Assembly: GCA_965242975.1 (NCBI GenBank)
Contig: CBDETS010000007.1
Span: 4,774,001-4,838,000, forward strand
From: JAPPHA01 sp965242975
GTDB lineage: Bacteria; Pseudomonadota; Alphaproteobacteria; Rhodobacterales; Rhodobacteraceae
Length of the DNA: 64,000 nucleotides
Reading direction: 5' to 3'
The notes under the pieces are model-generated. The model worked only from the letters and a program-made list of their open reading frames with translations, did not search any database and was not told the DNA's origin. A program made the position numbers and the translations under genes. Below are positions 9,072 through 18,829 of the stretch, one piece after another; position 1 is the first letter of the stretch; every line of letters begins with the position of its first letter.

Positions 9072-9313
9072 CAGCGTACGTGTCCCTCATGGCGCCACGA
9101 CAGAATCTCCGAGGTCGTCACCGCCTTCTGTTTTGCCCGTTCGCGGCGAAGCGTCGCGCTCAGCGCAGCATGCTCGCTCTCCGTGGTGATCCGGGTCAGG
9201 TGAGCAACCGGTGTTGCGCCCCGGCAGATCACCAGATCCTCGCCCGCCTCAACCTCCGCCAGCAGCGCTGACAGGTGGGTCTTTGCCTCCCCAATCTTCA
9301 CGCATCGCGTCAT
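9071..9313 (-). CDS. vapB: Phd/VapB-type antitoxin
   Basis: 80 residues. The N-terminus VKIGEAKTHLSALLAEVEAG is the classic Phd/YefM fold, including the LS..L..V..GE pattern and GATPVAHL. The C-terminal part should wrap around the VapC active site. A longer frame to 9436 exists, but Met 9313 gives the family's normal N-terminus. Gene order antitoxin then toxin with a 1-bp overlap is standard, and the complex normally represses its own promoter. Confidence 0.85.
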   Translation of the reverse strand: MTRCVKIGEAKTHLSALLAEVEAGEDLVICRGATPVAHLTRITTESEHAALSATLRRERAKQKAVTTSEILSWRHEGHVR

Positions 9314-9823
9314 AGACTTCTCGCTCCTTGTCCAATACGTACCGAGACACGCCACCGTGGCGTTAAACTTTTTCCGGGAGGAACAAGGTATAGTCCCGAA
9401 ACAGGCTTGGTCAAGTGGTTGGTCAAATATCGGCACAGCCGAGCCTCCCGCCGGTTCCTGCTACCAACCGATTCTCAAATGCGAGGCACCTCGGAATCGC
9501 GGAATGATCAATCCGCGTGGACCGGGGACGGCCCCCCATCACATAATGAACCCTGAATCGGTTCGTCCTGGCGTGGGCGGGGAACGGAGTCCAACGGGTG
9601 TCCGGCCGTAACTACACAGTTCACGATTGAGATCGGGGTTCCGTGATCGCGTGACCGTTTCGGCGGCACGTCCTGCACGCACGACCTTGATGGCGGTGAG
9701 TGGATTGTAGCGGTGAAATCATTGAACTGCCTGGGAAGATTGGGAGGGATATGCTTCGGTTGAATTTGCAAATCCCGCCGGCATTTGGCCGGCACAACTC
9801 ATCGAGAAAGCCATTTCACGGAT
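9314..9823. other. Intergenic region upstream of vapBC
   Basis: About 500 bp with no recognisable gene. It should hold the vapBC promoter next to 9314, and it contains the second copy of the diverged repeat (9620-9699). Confidence 0.5.
9620..9699 (+). repeat. Diverged repeat, copy 2
   Basis: Second copy of the segment at 7058-7143: both start TTCACGATTGAGA and share GTTCCGTG, ACGTCCTG and GATGGCGG blocks. The orientation is the same. Confidence 0.55.
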
Positions 9824-11134
9824 TCATTCCAGGGACCGGAAGGCGGCATCGAGCCCGGAAACGACCGAATCGACATCTTCCCGCGACAGGCACAACGGGG
9901 GTACCATGCGCAGCACGGATCTGTACGGCCCCGATTTCGAAAGGATGAGACCGTGCTCACGGCAGGCCTCGAATACGGCAGCCGTGGTTTCGGCATCGGG
10001 TTCCCTGGTCTTCCTGTCCTGGACGAGTTCGATTGCCAGCATCAGCCCGCGTCCCCGGACGTCACCGATGACCGGGTACCTCTGCTGAAGGTCCCGAAGT
10101 CCCTCGAGCAGGGATTCCCCGACTGTTCGCGCATTTTCCTGCAGGCGATCATCCCTGAGGACCTCGAGAACCGCACGTGCGGCCGCGCAGCTTGTCGGGT
10201 TGGCACCGTAGGTGTGGAACAGGAACTTGTCGCCCATGGGCTCGGCCACGTGTTTCTGCGCGATGACCGCACCGATCGGGAAACCGTTCCCCATCCCCTT
10301 GGCCATGACGACGATCTCCGGGATGACCTGGTCGGCCTCGAATCCCCACATGTGGTCGCCAGTCCGGCAGAAGCCGGCCTGGACCTCGTCGGCGATCAGC
10401 ACGCCTCCCTTTGACCGCACCCGTTCGGCGGCGCCGGAAAGATACCCCGGCGGCATCTCGACGATCCCGCCGTACCCCTGGACCGGTTCCACGATCATCC
10501 CGGCGACCCGGCCGGTCGTTGCCGCGTCGATCGTCCGGTCGATGTCGTCGAGGTAGGGCTCGACGCCGGGGCCGAAAACGCCACGGTACTGGTTGGGGTC
10601 GGCAACGAAGGCGACGTTGCCGGGCAGGCCCGGGCCGTGACGGAACCCCGAAATCCCGGTTACCGATTGCGCGCCAAGCGTCGGTCCGTGGTATCCTGAT
10701 CTGAGCGCGACGATGTCGGCGACACCGGCGTGACGCCGTGCCATGGTGAGTGCGAGATCGACCGCTTCGGCGCCGGAACTGGTGAAATGAGCCACCCACT
10801 CGATTTCGCCGCTGCCGCCGGGAAGGGTCAGGGAGATCTCCTCGGCGAGATGTGCGGGAACCGGATGATAGAACATCGTGGTCGAGTGGATGAGGTCCCG
10901 GGCCTGCTGCATCGCGGCCTCCACGACTCTTGGATGGGAATGACCGACCGAAATGCAGACGTTCATTCCGAGCAGATCGATGTATTTCCTGCCCTCGTTG
11001 TCCCAGAGGTACTGCATCGAGCCCCGGCGAAACACGATCGGCTCCCGGAACGGCACGAATTTCCGCTGGGTCGCGGCGTAGTACCGGTCCCGCCGCTGCG
11101 CCGTTCCCTCCAGGCTCCAGTCAGTCGTGGTCAT
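9824..11134 (-). CDS. Class III (omega-type) PLP aminotransferase
   Basis: 436 residues. Family marks are GMNVCISVGHSHPRVVEA near the N-terminus, FTSSGAEAVDLALTMAR, the cofactor-contacting VLIADEVQAGFCRTG, and the PLP lysine in VVMAKGMGNGFPIGA. The C-terminal GDVRGRGLMLAIEL is typical. It is closest in feel to the AGXT2/pyruvate-dependent branch, but the substrate cannot be read from sequence. The start at 11134 has GGGAGGAA just upstream. It is the last gene of a reverse-strand operon behind an MttB-family gene and a sulfotransferase. Confidence 0.88.
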   Translation of the reverse strand: MTTTDWSLEGTAQRRDRYYAATQRKFVPFREPIVFRRGSMQYLWDNEGRKYIDLLGMNVCISVGHSHPRVVEAAMQQARDLIHSTTMFYHPVPAHLAEEISLTLPGGSGEIEWVAHFTSSGAEAVDLALTMARRHAGVADIVALRSGYHGPTLGAQSVTGISGFRHGPGLPGNVAFVADPNQYRGVFGPGVEPYLDDIDRTIDAATTGRVAGMIVEPVQGYGGIVEMPPGYLSGAAERVRSKGGVLIADEVQAGFCRTGDHMWGFEADQVIPEIVVMAKGMGNGFPIGAVIAQKHVAEPMGDKFLFHTYGANPTSCAAARAVLEVLRDDRLQENARTVGESLLEGLRDLQQRYPVIGDVRGRGLMLAIELVQDRKTREPDAETTAAVFEACREHGLILSKSGPYRSVLRMVPPLCLSREDVDSVVSGLDAAFRSLE

Positions 11135-11171
11135 GATGTCGATTCCTCCCGGTGTCCGTACCCGTGTCTGG

Positions 11172-12698
11172 TCATGCGTTTCCCGAGCGTGTGATCTCAC
11201 GGCTTCGCCGCGCGACATAGTCGTCGAGGCTCTCCCGGACTGCCGCATCCATGGCCGGGGGCTCGTAGTCGCGAAGGAGTTGTCGAACGACCTCCCGGGC
11301 GCGTGCATGGTGCCACTTCTCCCCTTCGGCCGACCATTGTTCGAACGTGCCGTTGTCAGACAGCTCGCTTCGCCAGAACGCCTGCTCGAAATTCTCGAGG
11401 GTGTGGCGGCTTCCGAGGAAGTGTTCTCCCGGCCCGACTTCCCGGAAGGCGTCGAGCGCCTGCGCCCGGGGCGAAATGTCCACGCCCTCGATGAAGCGCG
11501 CCATGGCCGCGCAGCGGTCGGCATCCATCACGGTTTTCTCGTAGCCCATCGTGAGCAGCCCTTCCAGGCAGCCGGTCGCGTGGATGATGAAGTGGACACC
11601 GGCGAGGACCGCCCCCATGAGCTGGGACTGACTCTCGAATCCCGCCTGGGCGTCCGGGACCTTGGAGGCGGTCAGCGCACCAACCGAATGGAACGGCAGA
11701 CCCAGGCGGTCGGCCAGGGTTCGTGCGCACATCTGGAACTGGATCCCTTCGGGAGCCCCGAACGTCGGGGAGCCCGTCTGGAGCGAGAGCGGCGAAAAGA
11801 ACGTCCCGAACACGCTCGGAGCACCGGGACGTATCAGCTGGATCAGGGATACCGACGCCATCACTTCCGCAAGCACCTGCGCGAGCGTCGCGGCAACGGT
11901 CACGGGCGACATGGCGCCGCCGAGGACGAATGGTGACACAACCGTGCATTGCCCGGCACGGGCGTATTCCTTGAGCGCGAGGAGCATCGTCTTGTCGAGG
12001 ACAAGCGGCGCATTTGTGTTGACGACCGAATAGAGGACGCAGTTGCTGTCGACGAATTCGCTTCCCATCGCGAGCTTGCACATCTCGATAGTGTCGCGTG
12101 CCCGTTCCGCCGATGTGACCGCACCCATGAACGGCTTGTCGTTCAACGTCAGGTGCGCGTGCGCCATGTGCAGGTGACGGACGGGGACGGGCAGGTCGAC
12201 GGGCTCGCAGACGACGCCGCCCGAATGGTGGAGACTCCGGATCTGGTGGTGCATCCGGGTGAGGTCGCGGAAATCCTCGATCGTCGCATAGCGGCGACCA
12301 CGGTCGAGATCGTGAACGAACGGCGGTCCGAAACTCGGGCAGAAGACCATCGCATCGCCGCCCACACGAATGCTGTGTTCGGGATTGCGGGCGTGCTGGA
12401 CAAAGGATCCGGGCGCCGAGCGAATCCTGTCGCGGCACCAGCCGGGATCGAACCGGACGCGTTCGCCATCGACGCGCGCACCTGCTGTCCGGAAGATCTC
12501 CAGGGTCTCGGGGTCTCCCCGAAACTCCATGCCGATCTCGTCCAGGATTCGATCGGCGTTGCCTTCGATGACCACGGCCGCGTCCGGATCGAGGAGATTG
12601 AACACAGGTACCTTGCGGACGAGAAACGGCGCGGCCCTGGCAGATTCGGCGGCCCGCGTCTCGATCTTCCTTCGGCGTCCGGACCGTCGCCTGGTCAT
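11172..12698 (-). CDS. MttB-family (non-pyrrolysine) methylamine/betaine methyltransferase
   Basis: 508 residues matching the trimethylamine methyltransferase superfamily along its length, e.g. FCPSFGPPFVHDLDRGRR, DLTRMHHQ, ALKEYARAGQ and GAPEGIQFQMCARTLADRLG. The frame is continuous with no internal TAG, so it belongs to the non-pyrrolysine group, some of which demethylate glycine betaine or other quaternary amines and pass the methyl to a corrinoid protein. No corrinoid protein is adjacent. Its ATG overlaps the stop of the sulfotransferase (ATGA). Confidence 0.85.
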   Translation of the reverse strand: MTRRRSGRRRKIETRAAESARAAPFLVRKVPVFNLLDPDAAVVIEGNADRILDEIGMEFRGDPETLEIFRTAGARVDGERVRFDPGWCRDRIRSAPGSFVQHARNPEHSIRVGGDAMVFCPSFGPPFVHDLDRGRRYATIEDFRDLTRMHHQIRSLHHSGGVVCEPVDLPVPVRHLHMAHAHLTLNDKPFMGAVTSAERARDTIEMCKLAMGSEFVDSNCVLYSVVNTNAPLVLDKTMLLALKEYARAGQCTVVSPFVLGGAMSPVTVAATLAQVLAEVMASVSLIQLIRPGAPSVFGTFFSPLSLQTGSPTFGAPEGIQFQMCARTLADRLGLPFHSVGALTASKVPDAQAGFESQSQLMGAVLAGVHFIIHATGCLEGLLTMGYEKTVMDADRCAAMARFIEGVDISPRAQALDAFREVGPGEHFLGSRHTLENFEQAFWRSELSDNGTFEQWSAEGEKWHHARAREVVRQLLRDYEPPAMDAAVRESLDDYVARRSREITRSGNA

Positions 12699-13432
12699 GT
12701 CAACGCCTCGGATATCAACCGGTCGTAAAACGGTTTGTGGTGATGATAGTAATCGAGGAAATCTCCACCAAGGCCTTCGAGTTCACGAACGTAGTCCCGG
12801 CCGCGTTCGGGCGGTTGGATCTGCCGGCTTGCGAGAACCGCCTCGTGCCACCCCACCACGTGCTCCCAGGATGTCGGAATTTCCCCGGACCAGGACAAGG
12901 CGTGCGGGGCGTCCGGTAGGCCGAGAGCGCTCCAGTATTTCGACAGTATTTCCGCCGGCCGCCGCTGGACGTGATCGGCACTCAGGACGAGAGGATCGTG
13001 ACCGTCGTCCCGCAACTTGCGGTAGAGCAGCCAGCTGGCTTCGAGGCCCGCTTCGTCGCGGCGAAACAGGGGATCGAGCCTGGCATAGGACAGAATGGCT
13101 GCGGCCGGATCCCGGACAAGAAATGTGTGGGTGATGTCGGACAGGAACTCCGGGTCGGCGAGGAGGTTCTCGAGCGCGTAATAGGTCATGTCCTTGAAGA
13201 ATACCGGCCCGGTTGTCGCCTGTTCGCGAATGAACTGGCGGACGTCCACATAGGTTTGCGGGTGATCCGCGTTTGGTTCGAAATGCGGCAGGGAACGCCC
13301 CCTGTCGCCGAGATAGTATGTGTAGATGAACGGCTCGTGAACGATCCTGAGATCGCCACGTTCACGCATGACTCTCTCAATGGCGGTAGACATGGACCGT
13401 GGATGGCACCAGAGAGCGTAGATCGGATGCAT
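12695..13432 (-). CDS. Sulfotransferase-family protein
   Basis: 245 residues. The N-terminus LWCHPRSMSTAIERV is the 5'-phosphosulfate loop of PAPS-dependent sulfotransferases in the branch resembling P-loop 'branched-chain' sulfotransferases. FLVRDPAAAILSYARL is the 3'-phosphate-binding segment. The start at 13432 is preceded by AAGGA at good spacing; 13453 is an upstream alternative. It is first in an operon with an MttB-family protein and an aminotransferase, overlapping the MttB gene by 4 bp. The acceptor substrate is unknown. Confidence 0.8.
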   Translation of the reverse strand: MHPIYALWCHPRSMSTAIERVMRERGDLRIVHEPFIYTYYLGDRGRSLPHFEPNADHPQTYVDVRQFIREQATTGPVFFKDMTYYALENLLADPEFLSDITHTFLVRDPAAAILSYARLDPLFRRDEAGLEASWLLYRKLRDDGHDPLVLSADHVQRRPAEILSKYWSALGLPDAPHALSWSGEIPTSWEHVVGWHEAVLASRQIQPPERGRDYVRELEGLGGDFLDYYHHHKPFYDRLISEALT

Positions 13433-14237
13433 GGCGAATCCTTCGGGTCGCATGATTGCCGCGGAGGTCAGTATGAACCAGAACGCGGAAATCTCGCAAT
13501 GTTACCCGGCACTTGACACCTGCTTCATCTCAACCCACTCGCCCGTTTTCTCTCTTGTCCTGCCACACATGCCTTCGGGTCGGCACGGGTCAAGATGACG
13601 GGAACTGTTTTTCATGGCCGGGACATGTTGACGCCATGTGCAGTTTCCCTGTCGCTTCACACATCGAGATCCTCCTGGCCAAACACGCCGCAATCCGGCA
13701 ATCTGGAGACGAGTTGCCATGAAAGCCACGGACGGATAGGCGCCAGGATTTGATCACGTTCTTCCGGCTTCGATTTTCGTCCGGTCTTTCATCGCGGCAC
13801 CGTTCGAACAAGCGAGGAAACCGCCATGGACCGTGCCGGATGTTCGGCGGCGCCCTGGCGACATCCCGAACCTTGCCGCACTTCCAACACACGCCCGTGC
13901 GTCTCCGGGTGCTGGAGGCAAGATCAATTCGAGCCAACTGTCCGACTCCGGGAAGCCACTCCAGTAGTTGGTCAGAATTGACCATCAATTGCGTCGGGCC
14001 ATGTCGGAGCGCAGTACCATCATCTGCGATTGACGGGTCAGCACGTTTGCCGAGCTCGATCAATCGATTTTCGACCCATGGCACGAATTGTTTTCGACGA
14101 CATTTCGTATAATGAATTTCGACGAAACCCGAAAGAATCAGGAATTTTTTGACTATTGTGAAGGTATTTCGACCGATTGAACTGAACCTCGACACGCCCA
14201 CGGTGTCCAAGATCGACTTGTCCCGAAGGAGACAAGG
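13433..14237. other. Intergenic, no recognisable gene
   Basis: About 800 bp between divergent genes (sulfotransferase operon to the left, Fic to the right). It should contain both promoters. The 225-codon reverse frame at 13590-14264 has no family pattern and ignores the Fic start region, so I do not call it. Confidence 0.5.
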
Positions 14238-15716
14238 CTGGCCGGCTGGGCCGCGCTGGTTCACGGACTAGCAATTGCGGCACCAGTCCGGGCAGCGAGC
14301 ACCGTTGCCAGCGGTTACATCAAGGGAAGCCGGCGCGAACAAGATGGCTGGACCGTGTTCGACAAACGGTACTGGTCGGGCGACCATGTCATGAATCATG
14401 TCAGTTTCGCCCTTCGCCATGAGTGGTTCGATCCGCTCGTGCTCAAGCGCGTGTTGGACGCCGTGGACCCGGACACGATCTCGGCCTTCGTGCGCGAAGC
14501 GCCGATCGGGGTGGTCACCCGCCGGGTCTGGTTTTTCCATGAGAGCATGACGGGCCGACGGTTGCCGATCGACGACGCCCCGATCGTGACGGCCGTCGAC
14601 GCTCTCGATTCCAAGAGTTATGTGACCGGCAAAGCCGTGCTGTCGAAGCGCCACCGCGTGCGGGATAACCTGCTCGGCACAGGCGGCTACTGTCCGGTCA
14701 TTCGCCGCACCGGGGCTCTCGAAGACTATCGGGAACGCCGCCTTGCCGGCAAGGCTGCAGAAACCGTGGGCCGTACCAGCCGAAGTCTGATCTCCCGGGC
14801 CGCGCGCTTTTTGTTGCTTGCAGATAGCCGTGCCAGCTTTGCGATCGAAGGCGAACGGCCGCCGCGCAGCCGGCTTGAGCGCTGGGGCCGTGCGGTCCTC
14901 CTAGCCGGCAAGAATCGACTGACACTTGACGAGCTCAACCGCCTGCACGGTGTCTTGATCGAGGATACCCGCTTCATCCGGGCCGGACTGCGCCCCGACG
15001 GCGCTTTCCTCGGTGACCGCAACCACAACCATGATCCGCTGCCGGAGTTCATCGGCGCTCGGCCGGAAGACCTGTCTGCCCTGCTGGATGACCTGCTTTC
15101 AGCCAACAAGCGGATGACCGCGAGCGCGGTCGATCCGGTGCTTCAGGCAACCGCCACGGCGTTTGGCTTTGTCTACATCCACCCTTACCAGGATGGAAAT
15201 GGCCGTCTGCACCGCTGCCTGATCCATCATGTGTTGGCGGAACGGGAATTCACACCGCCGGGCATGGTCTTTCCCGTTGCCGCGGTGATGCTGGACCGGA
15301 TTGATGAATACCGCCGCACACTGCAAGGTCATTCCGGACCGCTGATGCCTTTCATCAACTGGCGGTCGACGGCGGGTCGGAATGTCGAGGTCCTCGATGA
15401 TACGGCTGATCTTTACCGGTATTTCGATTGCACGGCCGAAGCCGAGTTTCTGTACGCCTGTGTCGCCCGCACCGTCGAACACGACCTGCCGAACGAGATC
15501 GATTACCTGCGCCGCCACGACGAAGCGCAACGGCGCATCATGGAGACCGTCGAGATGCCTGACCGACTGGCTCAGGACCTGATCATGTTCATACGGCGGA
15601 ACGATGGCAAACTGCCGAAAAGGCGTCGAAAAAAGGAGTTCGTGGATCTGACCGACGAAGAAGTGGCACAAATCGAGGCCATTTGCGAAGAAGTCTTCGG
15701 AGATGGCGATGGCTGA
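14238..15716 (+). CDS. Fic-family protein (AMPylator-type), probable CTG start
   Basis: The Fic core HPYQDGNGRLHR carries the catalytic His and the phosphate-binding GNGR. An inhibitory-helix motif (S/T)xxxE(G/N) is visible as SFAIEG, so it is a self-inhibited type that would transfer AMP or a related group to a target hydroxyl. Family-like coding (LAGWAALVHG...GSRREQDGW) extends upstream of the first GTG (14355), but no ATG, GTG or TTG lies there before a stop at 14178. CTG 14238 sits 6 nt after AAGGAG and is the best start. About 492 residues. The C-terminal basic KRRRKKEF segment may contact nucleic acid. Confidence 0.75.
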   Translation: MAGWAALVHGLAIAAPVRAASTVASGYIKGSRREQDGWTVFDKRYWSGDHVMNHVSFALRHEWFDPLVLKRVLDAVDPDTISAFVREAPIGVVTRRVWFFHESMTGRRLPIDDAPIVTAVDALDSKSYVTGKAVLSKRHRVRDNLLGTGGYCPVIRRTGALEDYRERRLAGKAAETVGRTSRSLISRAARFLLLADSRASFAIEGERPPRSRLERWGRAVLLAGKNRLTLDELNRLHGVLIEDTRFIRAGLRPDGAFLGDRNHNHDPLPEFIGARPEDLSALLDDLLSANKRMTASAVDPVLQATATAFGFVYIHPYQDGNGRLHRCLIHHVLAEREFTPPGMVFPVAAVMLDRIDEYRRTLQGHSGPLMPFINWRSTAGRNVEVLDDTADLYRYFDCTAEAEFLYACVARTVEHDLPNEIDYLRRHDEAQRRIMETVEMPDRLAQDLIMFIRRNDGKLPKRRRKKEFVDLTDEEVAQIEAICEEVFGDGDG

Positions 15717-16479
15717 ACGCAGCGCGTCAGAAACCAGTAACCCTGCCTGAACCGATTGTCGGAAAAACCGTGGTTGATCCGTTGCGCACTCAGAACAGCA
15801 GCGTCAATTTCGATCTGAGATATCTGATCGGTTTCGGCAACGTGACGCTGCACATGCGGTACGACGGGCTTGAGGTTCGGCGTGCAGACACGTTCGACCC
15901 TTGACCGGTCTACACAGTCGGTGGAGGCATGCTGCTCCCAGAAAATGCGATCTTCTGTCTCAGTTGCGTATCCGGGCGTCAGGTCAAGCGTTTTCTGGAC
16001 ATGGAAGGTTTTGCCCTTTCGGCTCATTGCGCGCGCTGAAATCACGCGGATAAGGTTTCTTGCGTTCCGCAGGGCAAGACTGACGTGCAAGAGTCGGTCG
16101 TCATCCGTATGGCCCAATGCGTGAAGCCGCAGTTCTTCGGCTCTACTTTCAAAACGGCTCCTTTTCGATAATAACCGAGCAACCTGTTTTCGTTTCGCAA
16201 ACAAGAACGCTACACCATGCCCGGATCCGAAATAAATCGCCTTCCTCATGGCCGTACGATCCGTTGTGCCGGCGGTTAGGACTCGTCACAAAACAATCGA
16301 CACGTTTTGTCTTCAGGAGAGCGTCCGGGTCGGCGATTGTGTTCGATACACATGCGTCACTGGACATACGGGCAGGATCCGGTGCTGGTTTCGAGCCCGG
16401 CCCCACGTCAGGATGAGCAATTCCCTTGATCGTATGCGGCTTCCGAAGAACCGGGACAGAACGGCCGATGACGGCCGGG
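15717..16479. other. Intergenic, no recognisable gene
   Basis: About 760 bp between convergent genes, Fic and the Rpn-like gene. Long frames here are antisense or mixed composition, without a family pattern. Confidence 0.5.
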
Positions 16480-17490
16480 TCAATGCCTGGCGCGCTCCCT
16501 GAACACGGCGTCGATGTCCTCCGCGGTAATCAGGGCATCGAGCCAGGCATCGAGCTGTTCGGGCGAAGCACCACGGACCCGTTCGGCTTGCTCCGCAGGC
16601 AGGTCGCCGAACTTCAATCGCGCCAGACGCAGAAACGTGTCGGCCTTCCCGACGGCCTTGCCCTCGACGATGCCAGCAGCCTTGCCCTCGACGATGCCAG
16701 CAGCCTTGCCCTCGGCGATGCCCTGTTCCATCCAGATCTGTGCGGCGGTTCCCATGATTTCCTCCACCGTTTCCGGGGCCGTCCCCGTCCTCCTCAACGC
16801 AGCTTCGATGCGCTCGGGCGGCAGGCTGACCTGTTCGATGATGTAGGCCAAAATGTAGCGCCCGAACTCCGCCTCTGCAACCGCGGCCACAAGCAGGTCG
16901 TCCTCGGTGTCGCTGACGCTCTCCTGGAACGCGCGGGCCAGCGCCAGCAGTGCCGCGCGCACCTCGGCGCTCTGCGACAGCTCCCGTGGCGCGATCCGGC
17001 CGAGATCGTGAACCACGTAGTGGCCGAAGGACCGCGCGAGGTGTTCCAGACCCTCGGGCGCATGGATCATGTCCTGGACCGAACAGGGTACCGTCCACGG
17101 TTCCCGTCCGTGATAAAACACCATCGCGATGACAGGGGGCAGGCCGCCGTCCGGGAACGCGCCGCTGACCAGCTCCTTGCCCCAGATCTTCAGCACGTAC
17201 CGGATGAGCTGGAGGGGCGTGCGGTGATCGACCTGGCTTTTATGCTCGAGCAATGCGTACGCAATCACCTCGCTGCCGTCCCCGAGGTGGAGCCGGAAAA
17301 GGGCATCGGATTGCGTCTTGCTGCCCTCGCCGTCGATCATCGTACCCTCGACATGCACCGGAGGGCGGTCCGGATCGAGGCGGGCGACCACGTCGGGAGG
17401 AAGAAAGTCGCGCAGCAATTGAACGGCGCGGCCGGGATCGGAGACGAGCAGGCGGAAGAGGGCGTCGTGCCGGGCACGGGGCAAGGCCAT
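16480..17490 (-). CDS. Rpn-family PD-(D/E)XK nuclease / putative transposase
   Basis: 336 residues. The N-terminus HDALFRLLVSDP and the pattern SDALFRL followed by YALLEHKSQ give the acidic residues and ExK of the PD-(D/E)XK fold. RpnA-type proteins of this family promote RecA-independent recombination and are often labelled transposase_31. The C-terminal part has an 8-residue repeat (EGKAAGIV) coded by 24-bp direct DNA repeats, followed by a helical tail. The start at Met 17490 has CAGGAG upstream. Confidence 0.78.
   Translation of the reverse strand: MALPRARHDALFRLLVSDPGRAVQLLRDFLPPDVVARLDPDRPPVHVEGTMIDGEGSKTQSDALFRLHLGDGSEVIAYALLEHKSQVDHRTPLQLIRYVLKIWGKELVSGAFPDGGLPPVIAMVFYHGREPWTVPCSVQDMIHAPEGLEHLARSFGHYVVHDLGRIAPRELSQSAEVRAALLALARAFQESVSDTEDDLLVAAVAEAEFGRYILAYIIEQVSLPPERIEAALRRTGTAPETVEEIMGTAAQIWMEQGIAEGKAAGIVEGKAAGIVEGKAVGKADTFLRLARLKFGDLPAEQAERVRGASPEQLDAWLDALITAEDIDAVFRERARH
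16657..16718 (-). repeat. 24-bp direct repeats inside the Rpn-like gene
   Basis: Two perfect 24-bp units and a partial third, starting CCTTGCCCTCGACGATGC on the plus strand, code for the 8-residue EGKAAGIV repeat. Copy number can change without shifting the frame, altering the length of a linker. Confidence 0.85.
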
Positions 17491-17695
17491 GCTGGATCTC
17501 CTGTTGGGGGAATGGGTCCTGGCTCCGGTCACGGTCCGGGCGCGGTCATTACCTTAAATCCGGCGAATGTGCCATCGCCCTTTCCCGCGTCCGCCATGTC
17601 TTCACTGAAACGGCGAACGAAGCACGGGCAAGCGGACGTCGCCCGAAGACAGGACAGAGGCTCTCGAAACATCGAACAAACGGATCGGTCGTTTC

Positions 17696-18829
17696 GTGAC
17701 AGTCCCTTATCGGTCGTTTCTCCCGGCTCCGCTTCCGCCGGCCATCCGATGGAATGGCGAACTCGCCTCGGCCCTGTCGCACGCAGACCTTGCGCTCGGA
17801 CGCCTCGCCGGAGAGGGCAGCCGGTTTCCGAACCCGCACATGTTCATCCGTTCCTTTGTCCGCAGGGAAGCGGTGCTGTCGAGCCGGATCGAAGGCACCC
17901 GGACGAAATTTTCGGAACTTCTCGCTGCCGAAGCCGGAGCCAGGGGCGTGGCTGACAGCGCCGACCTGCGCGAAGTGGCGAACTGTGTGGCTGCGCTCGA
18001 ATACGGACTCGACCGGCTGGAAACACTGCCGCTGTCGCTGCGGTTGATCCGCGAGATACACGAACGGCTCATGCGCGGCGTGCAGGGCGACGCGGCCACC
18101 CCGGGAGAGTTCCGTCGAAGCCAGAACTGGATTGGACCGCCGGGCTGCACGTTCAGCAATGCGAGCTATGTTCCGCCGCCGCCCGACGAACTGATGTCGT
18201 GCCTCGACGCCCTGGAGTGGTTCATCCACCACAACGGCTTGCCGGTTCTCGTGCACGCGGCATTCGTGCATGCACAATTCGAGGCCATTCACCCTTTTCT
18301 CGATGGCAATGGAAGGGTCGGCAGGCTGTTGATCACGCTCCTGCTGGCCGAGTGCGGCGTCCTGCCCACGCCGCTGCTTTATCTGAGTGCGTATTTCGAG
18401 GAGACCCGCGAGGCCTACTTTGCTCATCTGCTCGCGGTCACCGAAGCGGGCGCGTGGGAAGACTGGCTCGTTTATTTTCTGCGCGGTGTCCGATTACAGG
18501 CAAATGACGCGCTCGCGCGTATCGGGCACCTCGACATCTTGTTCGACTCCTGGCGCGATGACCTCGGCGCAACACTGTCCCCGCGGTTGGAGGAGGTCCT
18601 GGGCCTTTTCGTCGAGAACCCGTTCTGGACTGTCGGTGAAATCGGCAAGACCTTGGGCGTTGCCAATACCGCCGCCCGGCGCGCCGTGGACCGGCTGGAA
18701 GAGGCCGGAATCGTCTCCTTGTCTGAAGCGTCACGACGCAATCGGGCCTACTGTGCAAGGGCTGTTCTCGCCGCACTTGATGCTCTGCCGCAACGGGAAG
18801 ACTCCGCGGCCCGCGACGCTCACGCATGA
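17696..18829 (+). CDS. Fic-family protein with winged-helix C-terminus
   Basis: 377 residues from a GTG start. An inhibitory motif SSRIEGT lies at about residue 62 and the Fic core HPFLDGNGRVGR at about residue 200. The C-terminal 70 residues (TVGEIGKTLGVANTAARRAVDRLEEAGI) form a winged helix. This three-part plan is the widespread Fic/DUF4172-type regulator-like AMPylator. It shares only the Fic core with the protein at 14238, so it is not a recent duplicate. It probably modifies a host protein and may control its own gene through the winged helix. Confidence 0.88.
   Translation: MTVPYRSFLPAPLPPAIRWNGELASALSHADLALGRLAGEGSRFPNPHMFIRSFVRREAVLSSRIEGTRTKFSELLAAEAGARGVADSADLREVANCVAALEYGLDRLETLPLSLRLIREIHERLMRGVQGDAATPGEFRRSQNWIGPPGCTFSNASYVPPPPDELMSCLDALEWFIHHNGLPVLVHAAFVHAQFEAIHPFLDGNGRVGRLLITLLLAECGVLPTPLLYLSAYFEETREAYFAHLLAVTEAGAWEDWLVYFLRGVRLQANDALARIGHLDILFDSWRDDLGATLSPRLEEVLGLFVENPFWTVGEIGKTLGVANTAARRAVDRLEEAGIVSLSEASRRNRAYCARAVLAALDALPQREDSAARDAHA

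Noticed and set aside
13590..14264. 224-codon minus-strand frame upstream of the Fic gene
   Set aside because: Cys/Arg-rich, no family pattern, and it overlaps the Fic start region on the other strand.
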